DNA of 64,000 bases from an uncultured Shewanella sp. (GTDB taxonomy: Bacteria > Pseudomonadota > Gammaproteobacteria > Enterobacterales > Shewanellaceae), in assembly GCF_947501665.1 (NCBI RefSeq), contig NZ_CANMWS010000008.1:62001-126000 (forward strand). The letters are read 5' to 3'. The notes under the pieces were generated by a model, which saw only the letters and a list, made by a program, of their open reading frames with translations, was not told the DNA's origin and searched no databases. Positions 1-9,535 of the stretch are shown here, piece by piece. Each line of letters starts with the position of its first letter. Position 1 is the first letter of the stretch. The translations under genes and the position numbers were made by a program.

Positions 1-435
1 ATCCCAGGCACCATCTTATGTGGCTGGCTTTCGGATAAACTATTCAAAGGAAAACGTGCACCTATTGGCATTATTTACTTATTACTCATGCTCGTTGCAA
101 TCCTCGTATATTGGCTTAATCCCATTCATGAAATTTGGATTTACATGGCCTCACTCACCGCATTAGGTTTTCTTATTTATGGCCCTGTTATGCTTATCGG
201 GCTATATGCATTAGATTTAGTGCCCAAAAAAGCTGCAGGCACTGCAGCAGGTTTCACAGGGCTATTTGGCTATTTTGTCGGGACGGTTCCCGCCAATGCC
301 ATTATGGGGGCTGTTATTGAATATTCAGGCTGGAACACTAGCTTTTATTTATTGATTGCTTCTGTATTCTTTGCTTGCTTTTTTCTCGCACTGGCTTGGA
401 ACCCAAAGCTGCATCATCATAAAGTCAGCAATTGA
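1..435 (+). CDS. glpT: Glycerol-3-phosphate transporter, C-terminal part (partial)
   Basis: The reading frame is open from base 1, so the N-terminus lies outside the window; 144 codons are visible. The translation contains IPGTILCGWLSDKLFKG, then GFLIYGPVMLIGLYALDLVP and KKAAGTAAGFTGLFGYF, which I recognise as the C-terminal half of GlpT, the organophosphate:phosphate antiporter of the major facilitator superfamily. It acts in the inner membrane and exchanges glycerol-3-phosphate for phosphate. About four transmembrane helices are visible. A hairpin terminator follows at 456. A related antiporter such as UhpT is less likely, because the KKAAGTAAGFTGLFGY stretch is very GlpT-like. Confidence 0.88.
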   Translation: MPGTILCGWLSDKLFKGKRAPIGIIYLLLMLVAILVYWLNPIHEIWIYMASLTALGFLIYGPVMLIGLYALDLVPKKAAGTAAGFTGLFGYFVGTVPANAIMGAVIEYSGWNTSFYLLIASVFFACFFLALAWNPKLHHHKVSN

Positions 436-455
436 TCTATAGATAAGTACTTTAC

Positions 456-490
456 AGCCATCAATACAATAGTGATGGCTATTATTATTT
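456..490 (+). terminator. Rho-independent terminator after glpT
   Basis: AGCCATCA (456-463) pairs perfectly with TGATGGCT (473-480) across a 9-nt loop and is followed by a T-rich run (ATTATTATTT). It sits 20 bp after the glpT stop and just before the end of the leftward GNAT gene, so it may serve both strands. Confidence 0.6.
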
Positions 491-503
491 AAACCGTAAC
501 CAT

Positions 504-944
504 TTATTCTTCATATAATAAATAGTGGCTTTGCGTCATTCCTAGCGCTTGATAAGTGTGCTGAGCTCCCTCATTGTCTTGCCCTACATAGAGGCGAAAA
601 CTCGCCGCTCCTTCCGCTTTTTTTGCTCTCTCTTTGACAGCTTGATAAAGCTGTTTATAAATCCCTTTACGCCTATAAGAAGGGGTAATATACACACTTT
701 GGATCCAGTAATAATCTTTTGCTTGCCAATCACTCCACTCAAAGGTGACCATCAAAGAGCCTACAATTTCTCCGTCTATATCCGCGACAAGATAAAAGCC
801 TTTCTCTGGCGATTCAAGTAACCGACTCACTCCTTGAGTCAAACGTTCTATATCGAGTTCACGACCTTCCGTTTCTTTTGCCATTGCAAGATTAAAACCC
901 ACTAACGCTGTTTTATCATCATATTTAGCCTGACGGATCTGCAT
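504..944 (-). CDS. GNAT family N-acetyltransferase
   Basis: About 146 residues with the GNAT fold: a beta-strand ending in VYITPSYRRKGIYKQLYQAV, where RRKGIY is the acetyl-CoA pyrophosphate-binding motif A, followed by FRLYVGQDNEGAQHTYQALG (motif B). The substrate cannot be told. The longest frame starts at 974, inside the upstream lipoprotein gene. I prefer the ATG at 944 (protein MQIRQAKYDD), because it lies one base after that gene's stop and has an AGGAAAGG ribosome site just upstream. The tight junction suggests co-transcription with the lipoprotein gene. Confidence 0.8.
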   Translation of the reverse strand: MQIRQAKYDDKTALVGFNLAMAKETEGRELDIERLTQGVSRLLESPEKGFYLVADIDGEIVGSLMVTFEWSDWQAKDYYWIQSVYITPSYRRKGIYKQLYQAVKERAKKAEGAASFRLYVGQDNEGAQHTYQALGMTQSHYLLYEE

Positions 945-945
945 C

Positions 946-1416
946 TCACTTTTCCTTTCCTGAAAGCTCATCACTCTGAACTATCGGTATTTTTTTCAAT
1001 ATAAATAATGTTTTATCATCTTTATTTTGTAATAATAATTGTGTTTTAATTAAATTGGCCTGAGTCACATTTGGCATTAAACTCATCACTTGCTTTTCTT
1101 GTGACTCTAACGCATCAACACAAGCTTTCGTGGTTCCGGCTTCAGGTACCAGAGTCAATGCATCACCTGTAAAGGTATAATGGCCCGTAAATGTATTACA
1201 GCTATTATTACCACTCAATACACCATTGTTGTTGAAATATAATTGAGCAGGACTGTAGTTAACGACAGATTGACCATTAATGGTTTCAATATGCCATGCA
1301 CCTTCAAGTTCAAGTTGATTATCTACTGTTACCCCTGTCGATTGGCAACCAGCAAGCAATACTATCATGCTGGCTATCATCAATCTTAAAATTATCATAT
1401 TCAGTCTCAAAGCCAT
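946..1416 (-). CDS. META-domain lipoprotein (HslJ-like)
   Basis: A short lipoprotein. A hydrophobic signal leads into LLAGC, a lipobox with the lipidated cysteine at residue 24 of the long frame. The remainder resembles the META/HslJ fold: GAWHIETINGQSV, then NNNGVLSGNNSCNTFTGHY, then LTLVPEAGTTKACVD, the usual LxGtW / sGxxGCNxfxG / tkmaC pattern. Family members are outer-membrane or secreted proteins, some linked to heat shock or novobiocin resistance in E. coli. Two starts are possible; the ATG at 1398 (residue 7) has a better-placed GAG and gives a standard signal length. It is followed immediately by a GNAT gene. Confidence 0.8.
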   Translation of the reverse strand: MALRLNMIILRLMIASMIVLLAGCQSTGVTVDNQLELEGAWHIETINGQSVVNYSPAQLYFNNNGVLSGNNSCNTFTGHYTFTGDALTLVPEAGTTKACVDALESQEKQVMSLMPNVTQANLIKTQLLLQNKDDKTLFILKKIPIVQSDELSGKEK

Positions 1417-1556
1417 TAATTTAATTAGATTTTAATAATTATAACGTAAAAATCAGTAAGATAAAGTTAATTTGATTAAACAAATTCAAGCAATTGTGTT
1501 TCTAAATACGTTATGATCCCTAAAAGCACTATTTAAAATATTATGTTGAGAATATT

Positions 1557-2102
1557 ATGAGGATCAGAGTCGCTCATGCTAAAGACGTTAACGCGTTAGC
1601 CCAGCTTGAACAAACATACCTACAAGATGAATTATCACAAGGCCAAACAAAATTAATGCAAGGCCAGAGTTTCAATCCAAATGAACTCGCCCTACTGATT
1701 GACAAAGAATATGTCTGGGTTGCTGAAGTGGAAGATAACATCATCGCTTATGTCATTGCTGGAAGCTGGTCTTTTTTTAAACGTTGGCCTATATATCAGA
1801 TGCTTTTGGGCCGCATAACACAACTGCAATTAGACACGGTTTCATTGTCACTACACAATTGTTGCCAATATGGCCCCATTTGGATCCATCCTAGTTATCG
1901 AGGCCAAGGGGTGTTTAACACTTTAGTGAATAATATAAAGCAGCAAGTCGCCCTTAAGTTTCCCTATATGATCACCTTTATTGCTGAAGATAATGAACGC
2001 TCTTTTGCTGCCCATACTCAAAAGGCGGCGATGCAAGTCATCGACTTCTTCACCTTTGAAGACCGTGACTACTATTTGCTATTGAGTCACACAAAAGGTT
2101 AA
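1557..2102 (+). CDS. GNAT family N-acetyltransferase
   Basis: 181 residues. The acetyl-CoA site is clear: IWIHPSYRGQGVFNTLVNNI has the R-G-Q-G-V loop, followed by MITFIAEDNERSFAAHTQKA, the motif B strand and helix. The start is the ATG at 1557 with a GAG six bases upstream. Acceptor unknown. It is not closely similar to the GNAT proteins at 504 and 2117, so the three neighbours are not recent duplicates. It converges on the gene at 2117 with only 14 bp between stops. Confidence 0.8.
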   Translation: MRIRVAHAKDVNALAQLEQTYLQDELSQGQTKLMQGQSFNPNELALLIDKEYVWVAEVEDNIIAYVIAGSWSFFKRWPIYQMLLGRITQLQLDTVSLSLHNCCQYGPIWIHPSYRGQGVFNTLVNNIKQQVALKFPYMITFIAEDNERSFAAHTQKAAMQVIDFFTFEDRDYYLLLSHTKG

Positions 2103-2116
2103 GCGTGATCATTCAA

Positions 2117-2548
2117 TTATTCTACATATTGCATCACAAGCAAGGATTTTCCTTGCTTTTGATACTTAAGCGATAACTGTTCAATATCATTAGGGCTTTG
2201 CTGAATTTTCCTAAAACCATTGCGCAGGTAAAAGTCCAACAAATCAGCTTCAGTCAATAAATAAATGGGCTTTTCTTTCATATGAGAGCAAGCTCGACTC
2301 ATTAACTCCTTCGCCAAGCCATTCCGTTGAAAAACAGGGTCCACCATCAATCCTGTTAATAGAAGCAGTTTACCTATTGGCCTAAAACGTACACTTGCGA
2401 TTATCTGCCCATGACTCAATTGAAACACTGAAATCGCTTCCTTACGATGCAACCTTGCATAAGGCATAAATTGACGATAAAAAGCTTTCACCTCTCTCCT
2501 ATTGCTTTCAGCCAGCCAATTAAGTTTCAATTGCTTAAAATTCATCAC
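2117..2548 (-). CDS. GNAT family N-acetyltransferase
   Basis: 143 residues. TGLMVDPVFQRNGLAKELMS is GNAT motif A (QRNGLA), and FYLRNGFRKI is the typical C-terminal 'F-Y-x-x-x-G-F' segment. It lies downstream of metK on the same strand but is separated from it by a strong terminator at 2569-2597, so it probably has its own promoter or depends on read-through. Substrate unknown. Confidence 0.75.
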   Translation of the reverse strand: MMNFKQLKLNWLAESNRREVKAFYRQFMPYARLHRKEAISVFQLSHGQIIASVRFRPIGKLLLLTGLMVDPVFQRNGLAKELMSRACSHMKEKPIYLLTEADLLDFYLRNGFRKIQQSPNDIEQLSLKYQKQGKSLLVMQYVE

Positions 2549-2568
2549 ATACCCTAAGCCATAAATAC

Positions 2569-2597
2569 AAAAAAACCGCTAAATAGCGGTTTTTATA
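2569..2597 (-). terminator. Rho-independent terminator of metK
   Basis: ACCGCT and AGCGGT pair around a 4-nt AAAT loop, flanked by an A-tract on the left and a T-tract on the right, so it can act in both directions. It lies 30 bp after the metK stop on the minus strand. Confidence 0.85.
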
Positions 2598-2627
2598 TTC
2601 ATAATATATTCTCAAATAAAACGAATA

Positions 2628-3782
2628 TTAAAGTCCGGCATCACTGCGTAATACTTCCGCTTTATCTGTTTGTTCCCAAGGAAACTCATTACGACCAAAA
2701 TGACCATATGCTGCAGTTGCTTGATAAATTGGACGCGCTAAATTCAGCATTTCAGTTAAACCATATGGGCGTAAATCAAAATGTTGACGAACTAACTCAA
2801 TCAAGATGTCATGAGATACTTTTTCGGTGCCAAAGGTTTCAATACTGATTGAAGTCGGCTCTGCCACACCTATAGCATAAGACACTTGTAGCTCACAACG
2901 CTCGGCTAAACCCGCAGCAACAATATTTTTTGCAACATAACGAGCGGCATAAGCAGCACTACGATCCACTTTTGAAGGATCTTTACCTGAAAATGCACCA
3001 CCGCCGTGTCTTGCCATACCGCCATAAGTATCCACAATGATTTTGCGGCCAGTCAAACCACAATCACCAACAGGCCCACCGATCACAAAACGACCTGTGG
3101 GATTGATGAAATACTTAGTGTCGCGATTTAGCCATTGTTCAGGTAACACCGGCTTAATGATGGTTTCCATTACCGCTTCAATCAAATCAGCTTGGCTGAC
3201 TGTTTCACAATGCTGAGTAGATAAAACAACAGCATCAATACCTTCGATTTTACCTGAATTGTCATAAGCAAAAGTCACCTGGCTTTTTGCATCTGGGCGT
3301 AACCAAGGTAAAGTGCCATCTTTACGCACTTCAGATTGACGCTTTACAAGCTTATGCGCATAAGTCACAGGAGCAGGCATTAATACATCAGTCTCATTAC
3401 TGGCATAACCAAACATGAGTCCTTGATCGCCAGCACCTTGAGCTTTTGGATCCTCACGGTCAACCCCTTGATTAATATCAGGAGACTGTTTACCAATGGC
3501 ATTTAACACCGCACATGAATCCGCATCAAATCCCATGTCTGAATGCACATAACCAATATCACGAACCGTTTTACGAGTAATTTCTTCAATATCGACCCAT
3601 GCAGATGTCGTGACTTCACCACCAACCATTACCATTCCGGTTTTAACATAGGTTTCACAAGCAACACGCGCTTTTGGATCTTGCTCTAAAATAGCGTCAA
3701 GGACCGCATCAGAGATCTGATCGGCGATTTTATCAGGATGACCTTCTGAGACCGACTCAGAGGTAAACAAGTGTTTTGCCAT
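2628..3782 (-). CDS. metK: S-adenosylmethionine synthase
   Basis: 384 residues, full length for MetK. It makes S-adenosylmethionine from ATP and methionine in the cytoplasm. Visible signatures are [16 protein letters not shown] near the N-terminus (ATP/metal site), [12 protein letters not shown] (the family signature hexapeptide region) and [16 protein letters not shown] (the glycine-rich phosphate loop). The start [18 protein letters not shown] matches the family. A tandem array resembling MetJ operators lies about 37-68 bp upstream, so repression by MetJ with S-adenosylmethionine as co-repressor is likely. A terminator follows the gene. Confidence 0.97.
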   Translation of the reverse strand: MAKHLFTSESVSEGHPDKIADQISDAVLDAILEQDPKARVACETYVKTGMVMVGGEVTTSAWVDIEEITRKTVRDIGYVHSDMGFDADSCAVLNAIGKQSPDINQGVDREDPKAQGAGDQGLMFGYASNETDVLMPAPVTYAHKLVKRQSEVRKDGTLPWLRPDAKSQVTFAYDNSGKIEGIDAVVLSTQHCETVSQADLIEAVMETIIKPVLPEQWLNRDTKYFINPTGRFVIGGPVGDCGLTGRKIIVDTYGGMARHGGGAFSGKDPSKVDRSAAYAARYVAKNIVAAGLAERCELQVSYAIGVAEPTSISIETFGTEKVSHDILIELVRQHFDLRPYGLTEMLNLARPIYQATAAYGHFGRNEFPWEQTDKAEVLRSDAGL

Positions 3783-3818
3783 TATGGAAAATCCCGTCTT
3801 ATTACAATTTGAATGTGT

Positions 3819-3850
3819 AGAAGTATCTACATCTAGACGTCTATCTTAGT
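3819..3850 (-). promoter_or_regulatory. Probable MetJ operator (tandem met boxes)
   Basis: Four abutting 8-mers can be laid over 3819-3850. The third, AGACGTCT at 3835-3842, is an exact copy of the known E. coli met-box consensus. The first (AGAAGTAT) matches 6 of 8 and the second (CTACATCT) 5 of 8; the fourth is poor. Tandem 8-bp repeats in phase are the normal MetJ binding geometry, and metK is a classical MetJ target. The site lies just upstream of the metK start, where a promoter would be. Confidence 0.75.
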
Positions 3851-4894
3851 AGAAAACCACATAAGTTAACAGCCTTAAACGTTAAATTTTATTCGTATGA
3901 ATAAAAGCCGCCTGGTGATATAAAGCCACAAAATAATTTTATAATTAATAAAGTCAATGCTATAAAAATAACAAAATCTGTATTCTGTTAAAATGATACA
4001 CCTTTAACACAATAATTTGTCAAAGATAAATAGACTGGGTCAACCAAGATCAAAAAGTTATCAAACTGAATAAAGTCACTTAAATACCTCATACTCCTTC
4101 ATGCGCACTCATGGTTATCTATACTGATCATCATGATCCATTTAAAGTAAAGTCAGTTTGAAATTACTTTTTCATTCTCAATTTAATTCACTTGCCTATA
4201 GCTTATCCTGAGTAAGCTATATGACATTGATGATTTCCACCCCATTAGAGCATGTCATTAGCGGCACATTGATGGTAAATATTAATCAGGTGCATTAAAG
4301 GCTCAGTTTACTTTTTCTTATTTTCACTTTCAGCGATTTTATTCAGTATATTATCGAATATTTTATATGCCCAAATAACATCTTTATTAGGGTTATTATT
4401 ACTTACAAATGCACATTCATTTAACGCATTTTATCTAGGCTGTATGTTAGTCGGTGCAGGCACTGGATGTTACTCTCCCGTTGACCGCTCGCTATTGTTA
4501 CGTCATACAACAGGCTCAAAATAGAACATCAATATTGCTTAAACATAAGCTATTTTATAAAGGCAATGAGAGGCCATATCCCCTGCTCCTACAACATCTC
4601 ATGGGCATAATTTAACCTTCATTTTATCTGAAATGCTTATAATCCCATCAGGGTAACCTTACGAGCACACTTTCCTTTAACAATACAGTCAAAATAACTT
4701 GCTACCTATAATGCTCACAATTCTTAACAACTATCTGTATTTATTGATATTCGAAATTAAAAACTTATTTTTTTATAAGATAGACCTAGATAAAGCCTCA
4801 TTGTTAACGAATTTTATTTGCTTCAACAGGCTTAGTAGGGGAAAATATGCCTCCATAATTGCAGACTACACCTCAATCATAAGCAGGAGAGAGC
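3851..4894. other. Long metK-tkt intergenic region
   Basis: About 1.04 kb with no convincing intact gene. It contains a 13-bp palindrome GATCATCATGATC (4126-4138), a perfect 9-bp hairpin TATAGCTTA / TAAGCTATA with a 7-nt loop (4197-4221), and an open but startless frame at 4279-4524 that looks like a decayed membrane protein. An open frame at 4699-4908 runs 14 bases into tkt and is not convincing. The promoters of the divergent metK and tkt must lie at the two ends. Confidence 0.6.
4279..4524 (+). pseudogene. Possible remnant of a small membrane protein
   Basis: An 81-codon stretch without stops but with no usable start near its beginning. The translation is strongly hydrophobic (for example VYFFLFSLSAILFSILSN and SLLGLLLLTN), then FYLGCMLVGAGTGCYSPVDR, and it ends with a TAG. 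Another frame begins with an ATG at 4272 (MVNINQVH, then stop), so a frameshift could join the two. I cannot name the family; a fragment of a transporter-like or YgaP-like membrane protein is possible. It may also be a chance open frame in AT-rich DNA. Confidence 0.25.
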
Positions 4895-6886
4895 ATGTCA
4901 TCTCGTAAAGAACTCGCAAACGCTATCCGCGCACTTAGCATGGACGCTGTTCAAAAAGCAAAATCTGGTCATCCAGGTGCACCCATGGGCATGGCTGACA
5001 TTGCTGAAGTTTTATGGCGTGATCATTTAAGCCATAACCCTGCTAACCCAGAATGGGCTAACCGTGACCGTTTTATTTTATCTAACGGCCATGGTTCTAT
5101 GTTGCATTACTCGTTACTGCATCTTGCGGGTTATGATTTAAACATTGAAGATTTAAAGCAGTTTCGTCAACTCCATTCTCGTACACCAGGCCATCCTGAA
5201 TACGGTTATGCACCGGGCATTGAAACCACCACAGGTCCATTAGGTCAAGGGATCACTAATGCCGTTGGTATGGCGATTGCCGAGCGTGCATTAGCTGCAC
5301 AATTTAACCGCGAAGGCCATAACGTCGTTGATCACTTCACATACTCTTTCATGGGTGATGGCTGTTTAATGGAAGGTATTTCACATGAAGCCTGCTCTTT
5401 AGCGGGCACGTTGGGCCTTGGTAAGCTTATTGCCTTTTGGGATGACAATGGTATTTCTATTGATGGTGAAGTTGAAGGCTGGTTTACTGATGATACCGTA
5501 AAACGTTTTGAAGCTTACGGTTGGCACGTTGTTGCTGGTGTAGATGGTCATGACAGCGATGCAATCAACGCGGCGATTGAAGCTGCTAAACTTGATCCTC
5601 GCCCAAGCTTATTATGCTGTAAAACAATTATTGGCTATGGTTCGCCTAATAAAGGTGGTAGCCACGATTGCCACGGCGCCCCATTAGGTGATGCTGAAAT
5701 CGCCGCGACTCGTGAGTTCTTAGGTTGGGAGCATGCTCCCTTTGATATTCCTGCAGACATCTATGCCCAGTGGGATGCTAAAGAAGCAGGACTTGCTGCT
5801 GAGCAAGCTTGGAACGAAAAATTTGCCGCTTATAGTGCAGCCTATCCAGAACTTGCTGCAGAACTTAAACGCCGCACATTAGGCGAGCTTCCTGCAAACT
5901 TCGCTGCGGATTCAGAAGCCTATATTAAAGACTTACAAGCTAATCCGGCGAACATTGCTTCACGTAAAGCATCTCAAAATGCATTAGAAACCTATGGAAA
6001 AATGCTACCAGAATTTATGGGTGGTAGCGCAGATTTAGCCCCATCTAACTTGACCATGTATTCTGGCTCTAAGCCATTAACTGCTGAAGACGCATCGGGT
6101 AACTACTTACACTACGGTGTACGTGAATTTGGTATGTCAGCCATTATGAATGGCATTGCATTACATGGCGGTTTTGTCCCCTATGGCGCAACCTTCTTAA
6201 TGTTTATGGAATATGCGCGTAATGCTCTGCGCATGGCTGCCATTATGAAGCAACGTTCTATTTTCGTGTACACTCATGACTCTATTGGTTTAGGTGAAGA
6301 CGGTCCAACTCACCAACCCGTAGAACAAATGGCGTCTTTACGTTTAACGCCTAATATGAGCACATGGCGTCCTTGTGACCAAGTTGAGTCTGCTGTCGCT
6401 TGGAAATACGCAATTGAGCGTAATGATGGTCCAACATCATTAATTTTCTCTCGACAAAACCTTGCTCAACAAGGGCGTACAGATGAGCAAGTGGCAAACA
6501 TTGCCAAAGGCGGTTACATTTTAGTCGATTGTGAAGGGACACCGGATGTGATTTTAATCGCAACAGGTTCAGAAGTAGAACTTGCCGTGAATGCACAAGC
6601 AGAGCTAACTAATGCTGGCCATAAAGTCCGTGTTGTCTCTATTCCTGCAACCGATGTGTTCGATAAGCAAGATGCTGCATACAAAGAGTCTGTATTACCA
6701 AGCAATGTGGCAAATCGTGTTGCCATTGAAGCGGGTATTGCTGATTACTGGTACAAATATGTTGGCCTTAATGGTCGTATCATAGGCATGACAACCTTTG
6801 GTGAGTCTGCGCCTGCTAACCAACTTTTCGACATGTTTGGCTTTACTGTTGAGAAAGTTGTTGCAGCCGCTAACGAATTACTTTAA
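4895..6886 (+). CDS. tkt: Transketolase
   Basis: 663 residues, full length. It transfers two-carbon ketol units between sugar phosphates in the non-oxidative pentose phosphate pathway using thiamine diphosphate. Visible features are [13 protein letters not shown] (N-terminal substrate and cofactor region), the [13 protein letters not shown]...DDN thiamine-diphosphate motif near residues 155-185, and [18 protein letters not shown] in the pyrimidine-binding domain, followed by the C-terminal domain. The ATG at 4895 has AGGAGAG just upstream. A strong terminator follows, so it is probably transcribed apart from epd. The placement next to epd-pgk-fba is typical of Shewanella and Vibrio relatives. 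Confidence 0.97.
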   Translation: MSSRKELANAIRALSMDAVQKAKSGHPGAPMGMADIAEVLWRDHLSHNPANPEWANRDRFILSNGHGSMLHYSLLHLAGYDLNIEDLKQFRQLHSRTPGHPEYGYAPGIETTTGPLGQGITNAVGMAIAERALAAQFNREGHNVVDHFTYSFMGDGCLMEGISHEACSLAGTLGLGKLIAFWDDNGISIDGEVEGWFTDDTVKRFEAYGWHVVAGVDGHDSDAINAAIEAAKLDPRPSLLCCKTIIGYGSPNKGGSHDCHGAPLGDAEIAATREFLGWEHAPFDIPADIYAQWDAKEAGLAAEQAWNEKFAAYSAAYPELAAELKRRTLGELPANFAADSEAYIKDLQANPANIASRKASQNALETYGKMLPEFMGGSADLAPSNLTMYSGSKPLTAEDASGNYLHYGVREFGMSAIMNGIALHGGFVPYGATFLMFMEYARNALRMAAIMKQRSIFVYTHDSIGLGEDGPTHQPVEQMASLRLTPNMSTWRPCDQVESAVAWKYAIERNDGPTSLIFSRQNLAQQGRTDEQVANIAKGGYILVDCEGTPDVILIATGSEVELAVNAQAELTNAGHKVRVVSIPATDVFDKQDAAYKESVLPSNVANRVAIEAGIADYWYKYVGLNGRIIGMTTFGESAPANQLFDMFGFTVEKVVAAANELL

Positions 6887-6970
6887 TACGGGTTTAGCAC
6901 TATGACGCAACTTGATTTAGGCATGTCACGACAACGATGTCAGTTAACATCTTAAATCTATAGAAAAATA

Positions 6971-7007
6971 AATAGCGGCTTACCTTAGGGTAGGCCGTTA
7001 TTTTATC
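6971..7007 (+). terminator. Rho-independent terminator of tkt
   Basis: A 14-bp stem (6971-6984 with 6989-7002), perfect apart from two G-U pairs, closed by a TTAG loop and followed by a T-rich tail. It separates tkt from epd. Confidence 0.88.
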
Positions 7008-7088
7008 GATAAAAAGTTGATATACTCACGTCACTTGCATATACACTCACACAGCATTAAACGTTGAGATTAGAGGTAACAAAGCATC

Positions 7089-8114
7089 ATGATCCGAGTC
7101 GCAATCAATGGCTATGGCCGTATAGGACGCTCTATTCTTCGTGCTGTTTATGAATCAGATAAACGCGATAAAATTCAAATTGTCGCCATTAATGAGTTGG
7201 CCAAACCTGAAGCCATGGTCCATTTGACTCAATACGATTCCACTCATGGCCGTTTTCACACACAAGTCCAATTACAAGACGATCACATGCTGATTGGCGA
7301 TGACAGTATTCATTTATTAAGTGAAGCGAATGCAACTAAGCTTCCTTGGAAAGCACTAGACATTGATATTGTCTATGAAGCCACTGGGGTATTAAGCGAT
7401 AAACAAGCTTGCTTAGCCCATATCAGTGCAGGTGCAAAACAAGTGCTGATTAGTCAACCTGCAAGTAATGATGTCGACGCCACGATCATTTATGGCGTCA
7501 ATGAGCACATATTAAACGCCAATCAAACCATCGTCTCAAATGCCTCGTGTACCACCAATTGTGTGATCCCAGTCATCGATGTACTCGACAAACATTTTAA
7601 TGTCAAAAGTGGAGCTATCACCACCATACATTCATCGATGAATGATCAACAAGTCATCGATGCCTATCATGACGATCTTCGTCGTACTCGCGCAGCAGGT
7701 CAATCTATCATTCCGGTTGACACCAAATTGGCTCGAGGGATAGAGCGTATTTTACCTCACATGAAAGATAAGTTTGAAGCGATTTCAGTGCGTGTTCCGA
7801 CTATTAATGTCACCGCAATAGACTTATCGTTAACACTGGAAAAACGGGTTGATATTGATACCATTAATGGTGTACTACGTGAGGCAACTTTAGGGCAATT
7901 TAATGGCATTGTCGGCTTCACCAATGAGCCTCTCGTATCGTGCGATTTTAACCATGATCCTCGCTCAAGTGTGGTCGATGGCACGCAAACACGTGTCAGT
8001 GATGGCCACTTAGTCAAGTTACTACTTTGGTGCGATAACGAGTGGGGCTTTGCCAATCGCATGCTAGACACCAGTTTAGCCATGATAAAGGCCAAGCGGA
8101 CAGCACACATTTAG
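7089..8114 (+). CDS. epd: D-erythrose-4-phosphate dehydrogenase
   Basis: 341 residues, a GAPDH paralogue. It oxidises erythrose-4-phosphate with NAD+ to 4-phosphoerythronate, the first step of the DXP-dependent pyridoxal phosphate pathway. The Rossmann motif [14 protein letters not shown] is at the N-terminus, the catalytic Cys154 sits in SNASCTTNC, and the [20 protein letters not shown] segment is characteristic of Epd rather than GapA. The ATG at 7089 has GAGGTAAC upstream. It lies 42 bp before pgk and is probably co-transcribed with it. Its substrate comes from the transketolase reaction encoded next door. Confidence 0.93.
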   Translation: MIRVAINGYGRIGRSILRAVYESDKRDKIQIVAINELAKPEAMVHLTQYDSTHGRFHTQVQLQDDHMLIGDDSIHLLSEANATKLPWKALDIDIVYEATGVLSDKQACLAHISAGAKQVLISQPASNDVDATIIYGVNEHILNANQTIVSNASCTTNCVIPVIDVLDKHFNVKSGAITTIHSSMNDQQVIDAYHDDLRRTRAAGQSIIPVDTKLARGIERILPHMKDKFEAISVRVPTINVTAIDLSLTLEKRVDIDTINGVLREATLGQFNGIVGFTNEPLVSCDFNHDPRSSVVDGTQTRVSDGHLVKLLLWCDNEWGFANRMLDTSLAMIKAKRTAHI

Positions 8115-8156
8115 CAGAATTAAACAATTTTTTAAACATTAAAGGAAGCTTACCTA

Positions 8157-9332
8157 ATGGCTATTATTAATATGAGTGAGTTAGATCTTCAATCTAAACG
8201 TGTGCTCATTCGTGAAGATCTCAATGTGCCAATTAACGAGGGGAAAGTAAGCAGTGATGCACGTTTACGTGCAGCATTACCCACAATAAAACTGGCCCTT
8301 GAAAAAGGGGCTGCCGTGATGGTGATGTCTCATCTTGGCCGCCCAACAGAGGGTAAGTTTAATGCTGAATTTTCAATGCAACCTGTTGTTGATTATCTCA
8401 ATGAAGCATTATCCTGCCCCGTTCGTTTAGCCAATGATTACCTTAATGGTGTTGAGGCTAACATCGGCGAAGTCGTGGTATTTGAAAATGTACGCTTTAA
8501 TGTCGGTGAAAAAAGTAATGATGAGTCACTGGCCAAAAAACTGGCCGCATTGTGTGATGTCTATGTGATGGATGCTTTTGGTACTGCGCATCGCGCTCAA
8601 GCCTCAACCCATGGTGTTGGATTACATGCACCTATTGCTTGTGCTGGCCCCTTACTAGCAGGTGAGCTCGACGCCCTTGGCAAAGCACTCAATAACCCCG
8701 CTCGTCCTATGGTTGCCATTGTTGGTGGCTCAAAAGTGTCAACAAAACTGACGGTATTAGAAAGCCTTTCAGGCATTGTCGATCAACTTGTTGTAGGCGG
8801 CGGTATTGCCAATACCTTTATTGCAGCCGCTGATCACAAAGTCGGTAAATCATTATATGAAGCCGATTTAGTCGATGAAGCGAAAAGACTCGTCTCACAC
8901 GCCCAAAGTCGAGGCGGCAGTATTCCTGTTCCTAGTGACGTCGTTGTTGCCTGTGAGTTCAGCCCCACCGCGACTGCCACATTAAAAAATGTCACAGATG
9001 TCACTCCTGATGACATGATCTTTGATATTGGCCCAGACAGCAGTGAAGTATTGGCCGATATTATTAGCAAAGCGGGCACTGTAGTATGGAATGGCCCTGT
9101 TGGAGTATTTGAATTTGATCAATTTGGTCAAGGCACAGAACGTATTGCCAGAGCCATTGCTGATTCAAAAGCATTTTCCATCGCTGGCGGCGGTGATACA
9201 CTTGCCGCTGTAGATAAGTACAATATTGCCGACAAGGTCTCTTATATTTCCACTGGCGGCGGTGCCTTCCTTGAATTTTTAGAAGGTAAAGCATTACCTG
9301 CTGTTACCATGTTAGAAAGCCGAGGCAAATAA
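8157..9332 (+). CDS. pgk: Phosphoglycerate kinase
   Basis: 391 residues. It converts 1,3-bisphosphoglycerate and ADP to 3-phosphoglycerate and ATP in glycolysis, and the reverse in gluconeogenesis. Recognisable segments are [23 protein letters not shown] (substrate-binding arginine), [10 protein letters not shown], then GPVGVFEF and [11 protein letters not shown] at the nucleotide site. The start has an AAAGGAAG ribosome site. It is the middle gene of epd-pgk-fba; a long hairpin lies between it and fba. Confidence 0.97.
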   Translation: MAIINMSELDLQSKRVLIREDLNVPINEGKVSSDARLRAALPTIKLALEKGAAVMVMSHLGRPTEGKFNAEFSMQPVVDYLNEALSCPVRLANDYLNGVEANIGEVVVFENVRFNVGEKSNDESLAKKLAALCDVYVMDAFGTAHRAQASTHGVGLHAPIACAGPLLAGELDALGKALNNPARPMVAIVGGSKVSTKLTVLESLSGIVDQLVVGGGIANTFIAAADHKVGKSLYEADLVDEAKRLVSHAQSRGGSIPVPSDVVVACEFSPTATATLKNVTDVTPDDMIFDIGPDSSEVLADIISKAGTVVWNGPVGVFEFDQFGQGTERIARAIADSKAFSIAGGGDTLAAVDKYNIADKVSYISTGGGAFLEFLEGKALPAVTMLESRGK

Positions 9333-9359
9333 GTAGTTAAAAAATACAATAAAAAAATC

Positions 9360-9398
9360 GTGCTCAGTGATAAGTGGGACCACTCACTACCTGAGCAC
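9360..9398 (+). other. Long hairpin between pgk and fba
   Basis: GTGCTCAG (9360-9367) pairs perfectly with CTGAGCAC (9391-9398), and AGTGG / CCACT pair inside it. An A-tract precedes it but no T-tract follows, so in the pgk-to-fba direction it does not look like an intrinsic terminator. A role in mRNA processing or stability, or termination of antisense transcripts, would fit. The 200-bp gap probably also holds a promoter for fba. Confidence 0.5.
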
Positions 9399-9535
9399 AG
9401 CCCTAGCCAAATAGCGCGTTAGGGTGTGCGAGAAAAAGTACCTAAATACAACCAATATTAATATCCAAATGACTTAAGGATCACGATAGCGGACATCACT
9501 GATAACCTTTGTCACCCTACAACTTGGAGTAAACA

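Noticed and set aside
504..974. Longer start of the first GNAT gene at 974
   Set aside because: It would overlap the lipoprotein gene by 29 bases; the ATG at 944 has the better ribosome site.
4197..4221. Perfect 9-bp hairpin as a terminator
   Set aside because: No T-run on either side and no gene ends nearby. Kept only as an unexplained hairpin.
4699..4908. 69-codon open frame upstream of and overlapping tkt
   Set aside because: No ribosome site, no protein-like composition, and it runs 14 bases into tkt. Treated as chance in AT-rich DNA.
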